Assembly: GCF_047160095.1 (NCBI RefSeq)
Contig: NZ_AP038785.1
Coordinates: 2,108,001 to 2,172,000, forward strand
Source: Rodentibacter abscessus
GTDB taxonomy: Bacteria > Pseudomonadota > Gammaproteobacteria > Enterobacterales > Pasteurellaceae
Reading direction: 5' to 3'
Length of the DNA: 64,000 nucleotides
Below the pieces are notes generated by a model, which worked only from the letters and a program-made list of their open reading frames with translations, did no database searches and was not told the origin of the DNA. This document shows positions 35,164 through 44,596 of the stretch, piece after piece. The position numbers were made by a program, and so were the translations under genes. Each line of letters begins with the position of its first letter. The first letter of the stretch is position 1.

Positions 35164-37518
35164 CTAATCGCTGTAAAGTAGGTTTTCCAGCCCTTTCACC
35201 GCTTTTTGATAAAGCTCTTTGCCACCAAATTTTTTCACAATGGAAATTAAGCCGCCAAAGGGTTCAAATTGACTATTTTTCAACAGTTCAGGTTTGCTGA
35301 GATCTTTCGCTCCCGATTTGGTGTATTCCTCCAAAATCAAGCCTAATACTTGCTGATTTTCTGCGTTATATTGCTTCACATAACCGCTTTGTTGCACTTT
35401 GGCGACACGTTCGCTTTTGGTCATTACAGGCTTATCAAAGGCAAGGTTACGCAGAATGTCTAAATCGTCCACATTGTTGCCCCATTTGTGTTTTGTGCGG
35501 AGTGAGTGAAGCCATTTTTCGTGGGTATAAAATTTGGAGAAAATCTCACCGCTTGTCAGCCAGCTTTGTTGGAGTTGTTTGTAAGATGAGAAATCTTGGC
35601 GGATATGGCGTTTGGAGTAGAGATCAATATCCTCCGAAACCAATTCTCCCTGTTCATTCAGATATTGTACTTTTTCATCGAGAATGCGTAACAATAGCTT
35701 TCCGGCTTCAATTACGATTGTAGGTTTATAGGTTGCTTCCGGCTCTCTCACTTCATCGTCGTTATGCGAACCTGTGGTGTCTTTTTCTTTTCTGGTTTTA
35801 GTTGTGTCATCATCGGGATCTAAAATGACGATAGGATCACCATCAAAATCAGGATCGGCAAATAAATCCGTTACGCCACGAAAATCCATTATGGTAAAAA
35901 AGGCTTTGTCGGCATCAAGACGTAGGCGTGTGCCTCGACCAATAATCTGTTTAAATTCGGTCATTGATTGAATATTAGCGTCCAGTACAATCAATTTGCA
36001 GGTTTTGCTATCCACACCTGTTGTCATCAGTTTGGAAGTTACCGCAATCACAGGGTAGCTACTGCCCTCATTGTGGACATCACAAAACTCCTCTAAATCG
36101 GCATTTTTACCCATTTGGTCGCCTGTGATTTGGCGGATATATTTTGGATTTTGTGCCAATATATCGGCATTCAGCTCCGACAACGCCGCAACCATTCGCT
36201 GGGCGTGGTTGATATTGGCACAAAACACAATAGTTTTCTGCAAGCGGTCAGTTTTCTTCAAAAATTCGTTAATGCGTTCGGCAACAAGGCGAGTGCGGTC
36301 GTCTAAGACAATGTTGTAATCAAAATCTTTGGCGGTATAAAGTCTGTCTTCCACTAATTCGCCATTTTTATCTTTCAAGCCTTTGCTTGGTCGCCAGCCC
36401 TTTAAGTCGCAATCCAAATCCACCCGTACCACACGATAAGGGGCGAGAAAACCGTCATCAATCCCTTGCTTTAAGCTGTAAGTGTAAATTGGATCGCCAA
36501 AATAGCTGATATTGCTCGCCTCTGCGGTTTCCTTCGGCGTGGCGGTCATTCCAATATGGGTTGCTTCACTGAAATAATCCAAAATCGCTCGCCAGTTTGA
36601 ATTTTCTTTCGCACTGCCACGATGACATTCATCAATAATGATCAAATCAAAAAAAGAGGGCTGAAATTGTTTAAATAGAGCTTTATCCGCTTCACCGTCA
36701 AGCTGTTGATAAAGGGCGAGATAAACTTCATAGGCACTATCAAGGGTTTTATGGCTAACTTTTACCATTTTGTCTTTAAATGGCTTGAAGTCTTGGGTCA
36801 TCGGTTGATCGATAAGCACATTTCGGTCAGCTAAAAACAGCACCTTGCGTTTTGCACCGCTAGTGCGTAACCGATGAATAATCTGAAAGGCGGTATAGGT
36901 TTTGCCAGTTCCCGTTGCCATCACCAATAAAATCCGATTTTGCCCTTTTGCTACCGCTTCTACCGTGCGGTTAATCGCAATTTCTTGATAGTATCGGGGC
37001 TCTTTAAATTGGCTGGCGGCACTGGTGTAATAAGGTTGTTGGATAATCTTGAGTTCTTCGGCGGAATATTGCTGTTTCCAACGCTGTTCCAATTCTTGCG
37101 GTGTTGGGAATTGTGCCATCGGCAAGGTGCGTTGTTTACCCGTAATAAAATCGTGTTCGACAAATTCATCGCCGTTGGAACTATACGCAAATGGAACATC
37201 AAGCAACAAAGCGTAGTCCATCGCTTGCTGTAAACCGTCCCTTGCGGTGTGTTTATTATCTTTTGCCTCCACGACTGCAATAGTGCGATTAGGGGCTTGA
37301 TAAAGCAAATAATCCACCCGCTTGCCCTCTTTACGGCTGGCTTTCTTCGTTTTCGGATCAATTAACATCCGCCCATCGGTAAATTGCTTATCTGCCTTGA
37401 ACGAGTATTCTTCACGAATTTGCCTATCATCCCAACCCGCATTTCTAATCGCAGGGGTAATAAATTTGGAACGAATATCCGTTTCTGACATCACACGTTT
37501 TTCCGCTAGACTAAACAT
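35164..37518 (-). CDS. hsdR: Type I restriction endonuclease subunit HsdR
   Basis: This 784-residue restriction subunit contains an N-terminal nuclease domain (PD-(E/D)xK type; KRVDYLLYQ ... AVVEAKDNK about residues 65-95), Walker A ATGTGKTYTA (Lys206), the DECH box at Asp296, GMTATPKE, and a helicase C-terminal domain with QIIGRGTRLR. This is the EcoEI-like branch. The start at 37518 has AAGGA in good position. The frame is intact, so restriction should be active. It is the first gene of the hsd operon. Confidence 0.95.
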   Translation of the reverse strand: MFSLAEKRVMSETDIRSKFITPAIRNAGWDDRQIREEYSFKADKQFTDGRMLIDPKTKKASRKEGKRVDYLLYQAPNRTIAVVEAKDNKHTARDGLQQAMDYALLLDVPFAYSSNGDEFVEHDFITGKQRTLPMAQFPTPQELEQRWKQQYSAEELKIIQQPYYTSAASQFKEPRYYQEIAINRTVEAVAKGQNRILLVMATGTGKTYTAFQIIHRLRTSGAKRKVLFLADRNVLIDQPMTQDFKPFKDKMVKVSHKTLDSAYEVYLALYQQLDGEADKALFKQFQPSFFDLIIIDECHRGSAKENSNWRAILDYFSEATHIGMTATPKETAEASNISYFGDPIYTYSLKQGIDDGFLAPYRVVRVDLDCDLKGWRPSKGLKDKNGELVEDRLYTAKDFDYNIVLDDRTRLVAERINEFLKKTDRLQKTIVFCANINHAQRMVAALSELNADILAQNPKYIRQITGDQMGKNADLEEFCDVHNEGSSYPVIAVTSKLMTTGVDSKTCKLIVLDANIQSMTEFKQIIGRGTRLRLDADKAFFTIMDFRGVTDLFADPDFDGDPIVILDPDDDTTKTRKEKDTTGSHNDDEVREPEATYKPTIVIEAGKLLLRILDEKVQYLNEQGELVSEDIDLYSKRHIRQDFSSYKQLQQSWLTSGEIFSKFYTHEKWLHSLRTKHKWGNNVDDLDILRNLAFDKPVMTKSERVAKVQQSGYVKQYNAENQQVLGLILEEYTKSGAKDLSKPELLKNSQFEPFGGLISIVKKFGGKELYQKAVKGLENLLYSD

Positions 37519-37642
37519 AAAACTTCCTTCCGATAAGTGTTTTTTACCGGAAGATTATAGCAAAAGTGCGGTTGGATTTTAGGGAATTTTTATCGTAGAT
37601 AAATTCTAAATAGACCCCATACATCAATCAGTATGGCATTTA

Positions 37643-38740
37643 TTAATTGAATTGATATTTTCCTTTTCCTAATCCACTGATTTTTGAAATTATTGCACTT
37701 TCAAGCATTTTTTTGAGCAGTTCAGAAGCAGCAGAAGGAGAAATGTTAAGCCATTTAACCACATCACTACGGGAGAAAATCTTGTCTTGTATTGTTTGAC
37801 GTAAGGTTTCAATATGCTGTTGTGTTTTATTTGAAAGTCTTGTTTTTTTAGGCGGAAAATAAACAATATCTTGTTTTGCTTGCCTAATGTCTTGTTTTTT
37901 GGCTTGAATGTCCTGTTTTAAAAATTGCTCGCTATGAATATGTAGCTGACGATTGCTTAACAGGTGATTTTCATTTAGCAATAAATTACGCAGAAATTTC
38001 ACTAAATATTCTGTCGTTTCATAAATACCTTGGGTTAAATTATTATAATTTGCACGCACGAGAGTATTTCTAAAATACCAAGAATGTTTAGCAAAAATAT
38101 TATTTTCAGCATTAAAACCGAGCGTTCTTAAATATTTAATAAAAAAGACCGCAGTTGTGCGTGTATCGCCTTCAGAAAAGGGATGAATTTGCCATAAACG
38201 TGCAATAAATATCGCTAGATGTTCAATAATTTCATCAATAGATAAACCTTTATAGCTAAATTTTTTCTCTGGGTGAGATCATATTCTAATCTTGCTTGTA
38301 GTTCAGATGCTGTATCATAAGTTATCGTATCACCATTTAATATCCATTTTTTTAGTGATATTATAATTTCGTATTTTTCCTGCGTGTGAATAGATATTTT
38401 TAAAAAGTGATTGGCGAATAGATAAATATTGATGAATATTAAATGAAAAAGCAGGTTCAGCTAATAGTTTAGCAGTGCGTACAGAAACTTTATCCGCTTC
38501 TTCTGTGCGAGAATTTTTATCGGAGCTTGGTTTTTCTTGATAATATTGACTAATCCATTGTTCTGCCGTTTCAATGGAAATTTCTCCCTCAATATTTTTC
38601 ATTGCTGTTTCAATTAAATAGAGGGAAGGTTGCAAGTGATCAACCTCTTGTAACCCAATTGCTGTTTGCCACAAATAACCTTTCTCTTTTTTATTTGCCT
38701 CAATGTGGAGAAGGTATTCTTTAAATAGATCGGTTGTCAT
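37643..38740 (-). pseudogene. Fic family protein gene, broken by two A-tract frameshifts
   Basis: Joined together, three pieces give a Fic protein of about 365 residues. The first (38740-38330) reads LQEVDHLQPSLYLIETA ... KIRNYNITKK. A seven-A run near 38347 then shifts the frame. The next stretch continues WILNGDTITYDTASELQARLEYD until a six-A run near 38265 shifts it back. The rest (to 37643) holds the Fic motif HPFSEGDTRTTAVF and a winged-helix-like tail. The motif has EGDTR instead of the more usual GNxR. Fic enzymes AMPylate proteins. The outer pieces are in the same frame (one extra A, then one missing A). The gene starts directly at the NYN stop (TAAATG). Confidence 0.8.
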
Positions 38741-39421
38741 TTATTTTTCTTTTATTGAAAATGTAGTTTTATCTTTATGAGTATATAATTCATATCCTTT
38801 TAAACTTTTGCAAAATTTTGTAAAAGAATTATACCCATAAGAACGGTAATCAAATTCAGGATCTATTTTTCTTAGTGCTTCAGCAAAGCGAGATAATAAA
38901 GCTAAGTCATTCTCTACACTTTTTACCATATTAAACGCTTTTTGAATTAAACGATAATTATTAAATTGTGATGTTTCTTTTCCACTATTTGTTTTATCTT
39001 TTAAATTTTCTTCTCGAATAAATTGTTCACAAGCTTTTTTAAAGGCTTCTGGGGTATGCTCTTTTCCAATACCAATAATTCCTATTCCTTCTTCTCTTAT
39101 ACGATGAGCTAATCCTGTATAATCACTATCACTTGAAACAATACAAAAATGATCTACTATTTTAGAATGTAATAAATCCATTGCATTGATAATAAGCGAG
39201 GTATCCGTAGAGTTTTTACCTTTTGTATAAGCAAATTTTTGTATTGGTGTAATAGCGTGTGAATTAAGGACTTCTTTCCATTTTTTATTTCTCTCTGAAG
39301 TCCAATCTCCATAGATACGTTTAACTGTAACTCTGCCAAATCTACCTGCTTCATTTAAGATTTCAGATATCAATGAACTATCAGCATTATCAGCGTCAAT
39401 TAATACCGCAACTTTTTCCAT
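38741..39421 (-). CDS. NYN-domain (LabA/DUF88-like) protein with OST-HTH/LOTUS-like tail
   Basis: This 226-residue protein has an N-terminal NYN domain (about 1-140) with the acidic residues of PIN-like nucleases: LIDADNAD (Asp9, Asp11), KNSTDTSLI and SSDSDYTGLA. The C-terminal part (about 155-226, AFNMVKSVENDLALLSRFAEALRKIDPEFDYRSYG in pieces) resembles an OST-HTH/LOTUS RNA-binding domain. I infer an RNA-directed nuclease. AAGGA precedes the ATG. It is coupled to the downstream fic gene (TAAATG) and lies in the same strand orientation as hsdRMS, but 1.2 kb upstream of hsdR. Confidence 0.88.
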   Translation of the reverse strand: MEKVAVLIDADNADSSLISEILNEAGRFGRVTVKRIYGDWTSERNKKWKEVLNSHAITPIQKFAYTKGKNSTDTSLIINAMDLLHSKIVDHFCIVSSDSDYTGLAHRIREEGIGIIGIGKEHTPEAFKKACEQFIREENLKDKTNSGKETSQFNNYRLIQKAFNMVKSVENDLALLSRFAEALRKIDPEFDYRSYGYNSFTKFCKSLKGYELYTHKDKTTFSIKEK

Positions 39422-39670
39422 TGTTTTTCCTTATTGTTAAATTAAAGATAGCCTAAGCGGTTAGAATATCCAACGGCTTAGGCTTTTACCCACCCCTTTC
39501 CCTTTAATTTTATAAGCATTTTTCGGTTACTTGATTTTTTTTCACCTAACTTTTTTACAAGTAATGATTATAAATCCATAAATTTCAACTTATATCGCAT
39601 TGTGTATGCAAACTGGCATTACACAAGGCTATCTATAAAAATAGAAAATAAGTCTATCAGGCTTTTAAGC

Positions 39671-40369
39671 CTATTTTTGAGCGTTAGGGTGCTCAGGACC
39701 ACTTGGGTTTTCATTTGGAATATTAATAATATTATCTATTAAAATTCCATTATTTATTAAAGCTTGTCTAACAAGGAATGGTAAAGCAAATCTATTTATA
39801 AAAGAAATATCTCTTATATATCCCTCATCTGAAATACAATCAACCCAATTTAGCAATGTTTGTTTAGTTAATACTTTAATATCTACAACTAACCAAGATG
39901 CGTCATCAATTGAATGTAAATGTATATGGTATATACCATCTTTTTTAGTTCGTATTCTATTAAAAATAATTAAAATAAGATTATTATTTTCTAATTTATG
40001 AATAACAATTTTTAGATTAGGCTTAGTCCATTTAATTTTACAGTTTGGCTGATAATCAGTAAATGCTAGAGAAAAGATTATTTGACCTTCAACTTTATAA
40101 AACTTTTTCTCTTGTGTTTCATTATCTAGCCCATAGTACATTTTATAGCTTTTTCTTTTTAACGTATTGCCATAAATTTCAATTAATGCTTTAAGTTGCT
40201 CTTCTGTACCTTGTTTTGTACCAGATTTCTATTCACTGACTACTGATTGCTGTGTGCGACATTTGTCTGCAATTTGTTTTTGTGTCCATCCATCATTTAA
40301 TGCTAAAAGCACAAGTTCTTTAGTCTGTTTAAATCGTTTTTTCTTTGGTTTAGATGTATTAGTTTCCAT
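39671..40369 (-). pseudogene. HTH-domain protein gene with in-frame amber codon
   Basis: From the ATG at 40369 the frame reads METNTSKPKKKRFKQTK, then a helix-turn-helix (LNDGWTQKQIADKCRTQQSVVSE), then TAG at codon 47 (40231-40229), then KSGTKQGTEEQLKALIEIYG and on without break to the stop at 39671. A single-base change from TGG (Trp) would explain the stop. Without it the protein has 232 residues. The C-terminal 156 residues can also start at an ATG at 40141. I do not recognise the C-terminal domain. It could be a broken regulator, or the two parts may be made separately. Confidence 0.65.
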
Positions 40370-40474
40370 TTCATATACCAACTACGAATTAAGTTACACA
40401 TAGTTTAACGGATAGTTTTCAGATTACAATTGATATATTTTTGATAAAAGAATGATATTCAGTGATAATTGAGT

Positions 40475-40493
40475 GAGCTGATACAACCAGCTC
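40475..40493 (-). terminator. Weak hairpin downstream of metH
   Basis: GAGCTG, ATACAAC loop, CAGCTC. It lies 19 bases from the metH stop but has no T-run. Confidence 0.35.
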
Positions 40494-40511
40494 TTGTATT
40501 AAAATCTCAAT

Positions 40512-43500
40512 CTACTTCATAGCCACACTCAACCATTTCAACATAGTCTTTTCATCCCACCCTTTTCTTTTCGCATAATCCTTCGCTTGATCTTCATCAA
40601 TCCGTCCTAGGGTAAAATACTCACTTGCTGGGTGGGTGAAGTACCAGCCACATACACTCGCAGCTGGCCACATCGCAAAACTTTCGGTGAGTTTCATACC
40701 AACTCGTTGTTCGACTTCAAGGAGATCCCAAATAATCGCTTTTTCCGTGTGTTCGGGGCAGCTTGGGTAGCCGGGGGCGGGGCGGATGCCGATGTAGTCT
40801 TCTTTGATCAAGCGGTCGTTTTCTAAGGTTTCTTTGCTATATCCCCACACTTTAGTGCGCAGTTCAAAATGCAGGTATTCCGCCATTGCTTCGGCGAGGC
40901 GGTCGCCTACGGCTTGCAGTAATATGGCGTTGTAGTCGTCCCCTTTAGCTTTAAAGCCTTCGACTAAGTCGTGTTCTTCAATACCGGCACAGACGGCAAA
41001 CATTCCGAGCCAATCTTTTTGACCGCTTGCACGGTCAGCGATAAAGTCACTCAAACAGAAATTGTACGGGCTTTTGCTGTTTTTGCCTCGTTCCGTTTGT
41101 TGGCGGAGGTGATAGCTTTTGCCTGCCACTAAAGTGCGGTCAGAATCTCGGTAGATTTCAATATCATCACCCACACGGTAGGCAGGAAAAATTCCCATTA
41201 CGCCACTTGGGTTAAGCGTGCCATTTTTCTCCAGTTCATCGAGCATTATTTGAGCGTCATTCCACACTTTGCGGGCTTCCTCACCGCCTTCTGGGTAATC
41301 GAAAGCGTCAGGGTAGCCACCCATTAAGCCCCACACTCGGAAGAATGGCGACCAGTCGATAAATTGGCGGAGTAGGGAAATCGGCACGTTTTTATATTCC
41401 ACAATGCCTGTTTGGTTTGGTTGCGGCACTTGGTAATCCGCCCACTCACCGCTAAAGCCGTCAAAACGGTTTGCCCGAGCTTCTTCAAGGGGAAGCTGCT
41501 TGCGTAGCGGTTTGCGGTTGGCGAAGGATTTTTGAATTTGCTCGTACTCTTTTTTCATTCGCTCCCACAATTCCGCCTTGCTTTCAGGGTTCATCAGGGC
41601 GGCACAGACGGTTACGGCACGAGAGGCATTGGTGGTGTAAATCACTTCATAATCATATTTCGGATAAAGTTTAATCGCTGTGTGTTCTTTGGAGGTGGTC
41701 GCTCCGCCAATGAGTACGGGGATATTGAGTTTCAAGCGATTCATTTCCCCTAAAAAATACTCCATTTCGTCCAAACTTGGGGTAATCAAACCGCTCAAGC
41801 CGATAATATCCGCTTTTTCTTGAATGGCGGTGTCGATAATTTTATCCGCTGGTACCATCACGCCAAGGTCGATCACCTCAAAGTTATTACATTGCAAGAC
41901 CACGCTGACGATATTTTTGCCGATGTCGTGTACATCGCCTTTGACGGTCGCAATCACCACCTTGCCGTTGTTTGAGCCTTTTTGCTTGGTAGCGTTGATA
42001 AAGGGTTCAAGGTAAGCGACTGATTGCTTCATCACTCGAGCGGATTTCACCACCTGCGGTAGGAACATTTTACCCTCGCCAAACAGGTCGCCGACTACGT
42101 CCATTCCCGCCATTAACGGACCTTCGATCACTTCTAACGGCGAGGCAAACTGCTGACGAGCTTCTTCCGTATCTTCCACAATATGCGTGGTAATGCCTTT
42201 CACGAGGGCGTGTTTGAGACGTTCTTCCACTCTCCACGTTCGCCATTCGGCAAGGCTGTTATCACTGGTGGAAGCGGTCGAATTTCGGTATTTTTCAGCA
42301 ATATCGATCAACCGTTCGGTCGCTTCTGCGTTGCGATTGAGCACCGCATCTTCCACAATTTCTCGCAATTCAGGATCGAGATCGTCATAAATCGCCAACT
42401 GCCCTGCATTGACGATCCCCATATCCATTCCTGCCTTAATGGCGTGGTAGAGGAACACGGCGTGAATGGCTTCTCGCATCACATTATTGCCACGGAAAGA
42501 GAAGGACACATTGGACACGCCCCCCGAAATTTTGGTGTAAGGGAGGGTTTGCTTAATGCGTTGGCAAGCGTTGATGAAATCCACGCCGTAGTTATTATGT
42601 TCTTCAATCCCTGTGCCGATGGCGAAAATATTGGGGTCAAAAATAATGTCTTCGGGTGGGAAATCGAGCTGATCCACTAAAATTCGGTAAGCTCGGGTAC
42701 AGATTTCGACTTTACGTTCTTCCGTATCCGCTTGCCCCACTTCATCAAATGCCATCACGACCACCGCCGCCCCATAACGGCGAATTAGCTTGGCCTGCTG
42801 AATAAATTTTTCCTCACCCTCTTTAAGAGAAATGGAGTTCACAATCCCCTTGCCTTGAATGGATTGTAGCCCAGCTTCAATCACTTCCCATTTACTTGAG
42901 TCGATCATCACCGGCACTTTTGCTGCATCGGGTTCGGTTGCCATAATATTAAGGAAACGGGTCATACATTTTTGTGAATCGAGCAATGCCTCATCCATAT
43001 TCACATCAATCACTTGAGCCCCGTTTTCTACTTGCTCAATGGCAATCTCAATCGCTTCGGCAAATCGGTCTTCTTTGATCAATTTTTTGAATTTTGCCGA
43101 ACCTGTAACGTTGTTGCGTTCGCCCACATTCACAAACAGGCTTTCGTCATCAATGGTCAGCGGTTCAAGCCCCGACAGTCGCATTGCTGTTTTAATTTCA
43201 GGCAAGGGGCGAGGCTTCACGCCTTGCATTGCATCGGCAAAGGCTTTGATATGCTCTGGCGTTGTGCCACAGCAGCCACCGACAATATTTAAAAAGCCAC
43301 TTTCCGCCCATTCTTTAATATGGGCTGCCATATCAACCGCACTTAAATCGTAACCCCCAAAGGCATTCGGCAAGCCTGCATTGGGGTGAGCGGACACATA
43401 ACATTCGCTGATTTTAGCCAGTTGCTCCATATATTGGCGGAGTTCTTTCGGCCCTAAGGCACAGTTCAACCCAAAGCTAATCGGCTTGGCGTGGCGGAGG

Positions 43501-44216
43501 GAATTGTAAAAGGCTTCGGTTGTCTGCCCCGAAAGGGTTCTCCCTGAAGCATCGGTGATCGTGCCAGAGATCATAATCGGCAATTTCACCCCTAATTCTT
43601 CAAACACTTCATCAATGGCAAATACCGCAGCTTTTGCGTTGAGGGTATCAAAAATGGTTTCCACCAAAATAATATCCGCTCCCCCTGTAATCAAGCCACG
43701 GGTGGCTTCACCATAGGCTTCGACTAATTGCATAAAGGTAATATTGCGGAAACTTGGGTCATTCACGTCGGGGGAAATGGAGGCGGTGCGGTTAGTTGGC
43801 CCTAGCACGCCAGCGACAAATCTTGGTTTTTCAGGGGTGGAATATTTATCGCATAGATCACGGGCAAGTTTTGCTCCTGCAAAATTCAGCTCATAAGCGA
43901 CCGCTTGCAAATCATAATCTGCTTGGGCAATGGTGGTGGCACTGAAGGTGTTGGTTTCAATAATATCCGCCCCTGCCTGTAAATATTGCTCGTGAATTTC
44001 ACCAATCACATCAGGACGAGTGAGGGTGAGCAGATCATTATTGCCACGCAAATCAATCGGACTATCGGCAAATCGGCTCCCCCGAAAGTCTGCTTCAGTC
44101 AGTTTATATTTTTGAATCATCGTCCCCATCGCCCCGTCTAAAATTAAGATGCGTTGGGCGAGAGCGGCTTCTAATAGGATGGTGCGTTCTGGCGTAGTCA
44201 TTGCGATTTGAGACAT
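40512..44216 (-). CDS. metH: Cobalamin-dependent methionine synthase
   Basis: This 1234-residue modular enzyme transfers a methyl group from methyltetrahydrofolate to homocysteine. In order: homocysteine domain (about 1-330) with zinc ligands Cys252, Cys315 and Cys316 (GGCCGT); pterin-binding domain (about 355-640); a cap and cobalamin-binding domain with the lower ligand His763 in DVHDIGKNIV; and the AdoMet reactivation domain (about 910-1234) with RPAPGYPSCPEH. Length matches E. coli (1227). A short leader (less than 70 bp to the next feature) has no visible cobalamin riboswitch. It needs imported or salvaged B12; the ABC importer at 20250-22816 is one candidate source. Confidence 0.97.
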   Translation of the reverse strand: MSQIAMTTPERTILLEAALAQRILILDGAMGTMIQKYKLTEADFRGSRFADSPIDLRGNNDLLTLTRPDVIGEIHEQYLQAGADIIETNTFSATTIAQADYDLQAVAYELNFAGAKLARDLCDKYSTPEKPRFVAGVLGPTNRTASISPDVNDPSFRNITFMQLVEAYGEATRGLITGGADIILVETIFDTLNAKAAVFAIDEVFEELGVKLPIMISGTITDASGRTLSGQTTEAFYNSLRHAKPISFGLNCALGPKELRQYMEQLAKISECYVSAHPNAGLPNAFGGYDLSAVDMAAHIKEWAESGFLNIVGGCCGTTPEHIKAFADAMQGVKPRPLPEIKTAMRLSGLEPLTIDDESLFVNVGERNNVTGSAKFKKLIKEDRFAEAIEIAIEQVENGAQVIDVNMDEALLDSQKCMTRFLNIMATEPDAAKVPVMIDSSKWEVIEAGLQSIQGKGIVNSISLKEGEEKFIQQAKLIRRYGAAVVVMAFDEVGQADTEERKVEICTRAYRILVDQLDFPPEDIIFDPNIFAIGTGIEEHNNYGVDFINACQRIKQTLPYTKISGGVSNVSFSFRGNNVMREAIHAVFLYHAIKAGMDMGIVNAGQLAIYDDLDPELREIVEDAVLNRNAEATERLIDIAEKYRNSTASTSDNSLAEWRTWRVEERLKHALVKGITTHIVEDTEEARQQFASPLEVIEGPLMAGMDVVGDLFGEGKMFLPQVVKSARVMKQSVAYLEPFINATKQKGSNNGKVVIATVKGDVHDIGKNIVSVVLQCNNFEVIDLGVMVPADKIIDTAIQEKADIIGLSGLITPSLDEMEYFLGEMNRLKLNIPVLIGGATTSKEHTAIKLYPKYDYEVIYTTNASRAVTVCAALMNPESKAELWERMKKEYEQIQKSFANRKPLRKQLPLEEARANRFDGFSGEWADYQVPQPNQTGIVEYKNVPISLLRQFIDWSPFFRVWGLMGGYPDAFDYPEGGEEARKVWNDAQIMLDELEKNGTLNPSGVMGIFPAYRVGDDIEIYRDSDRTLVAGKSYHLRQQTERGKNSKSPYNFCLSDFIADRASGQKDWLGMFAVCAGIEEHDLVEGFKAKGDDYNAILLQAVGDRLAEAMAEYLHFELRTKVWGYSKETLENDRLIKEDYIGIRPAPGYPSCPEHTEKAIIWDLLEVEQRVGMKLTESFAMWPAASVCGWYFTHPASEYFTLGRIDEDQAKDYAKRKGWDEKTMLKWLSVAMK

Positions 44217-44335
44217 AAAAGTTCCTGCTAATTAAACATTCGAAAATAAGTGAAAGTTTACTCTGCTTGAAGGGATTGAGCAATGAGAGTAAGGAGAAAG
44301 AAGGGAAAAGAGGAGTTAAAATTTCTCATATTTTG

Positions 44336-44553
44336 CAGTTATTATGTAACATTTGCACAAAGCAAAGTAGGGTGCGTTAGCCAAAGGCGTAACGCACCAT
44401 TAAACCCAAATTGGGTGCGTTACGGCAAGCCTAACGCACCCTACCCCTTGTGCCCATCATTAAAAACTCCCTTTTTAAATCGGTGGGCAAAAATGCGCCC
44501 CCTACGGGATCAATGGTATCTACGATGTGTTGTGTTACTGCTGCACAATACCG
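44336..44553. mobile_element. Dispersed palindromic element (MITE-like), copy 4, long form
   Basis: 218 bp. Left end CAGTTATTATGTAACATTTGC; right end TACTGCTGCACAATACCG. The core has the best preserved palindrome (GGTGCGTTAGCC ... GGCGTAACGCACC, then GGGTGCGTTACGGC ... GCCTAACGCACCC). An extra segment (about 44450-44530) is found only here. I see no matching target duplication at its ends. Confidence 0.75.
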
Positions 44554-44596
44554 AAAAATTTCGTGTTTTTTGACCGCACTTTTTAAAGATGATGAT

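Noticed and set aside
44217..44335. Cobalamin riboswitch in the metH leader
   Set aside because: The leader is too short and has no recognisable B12-box.
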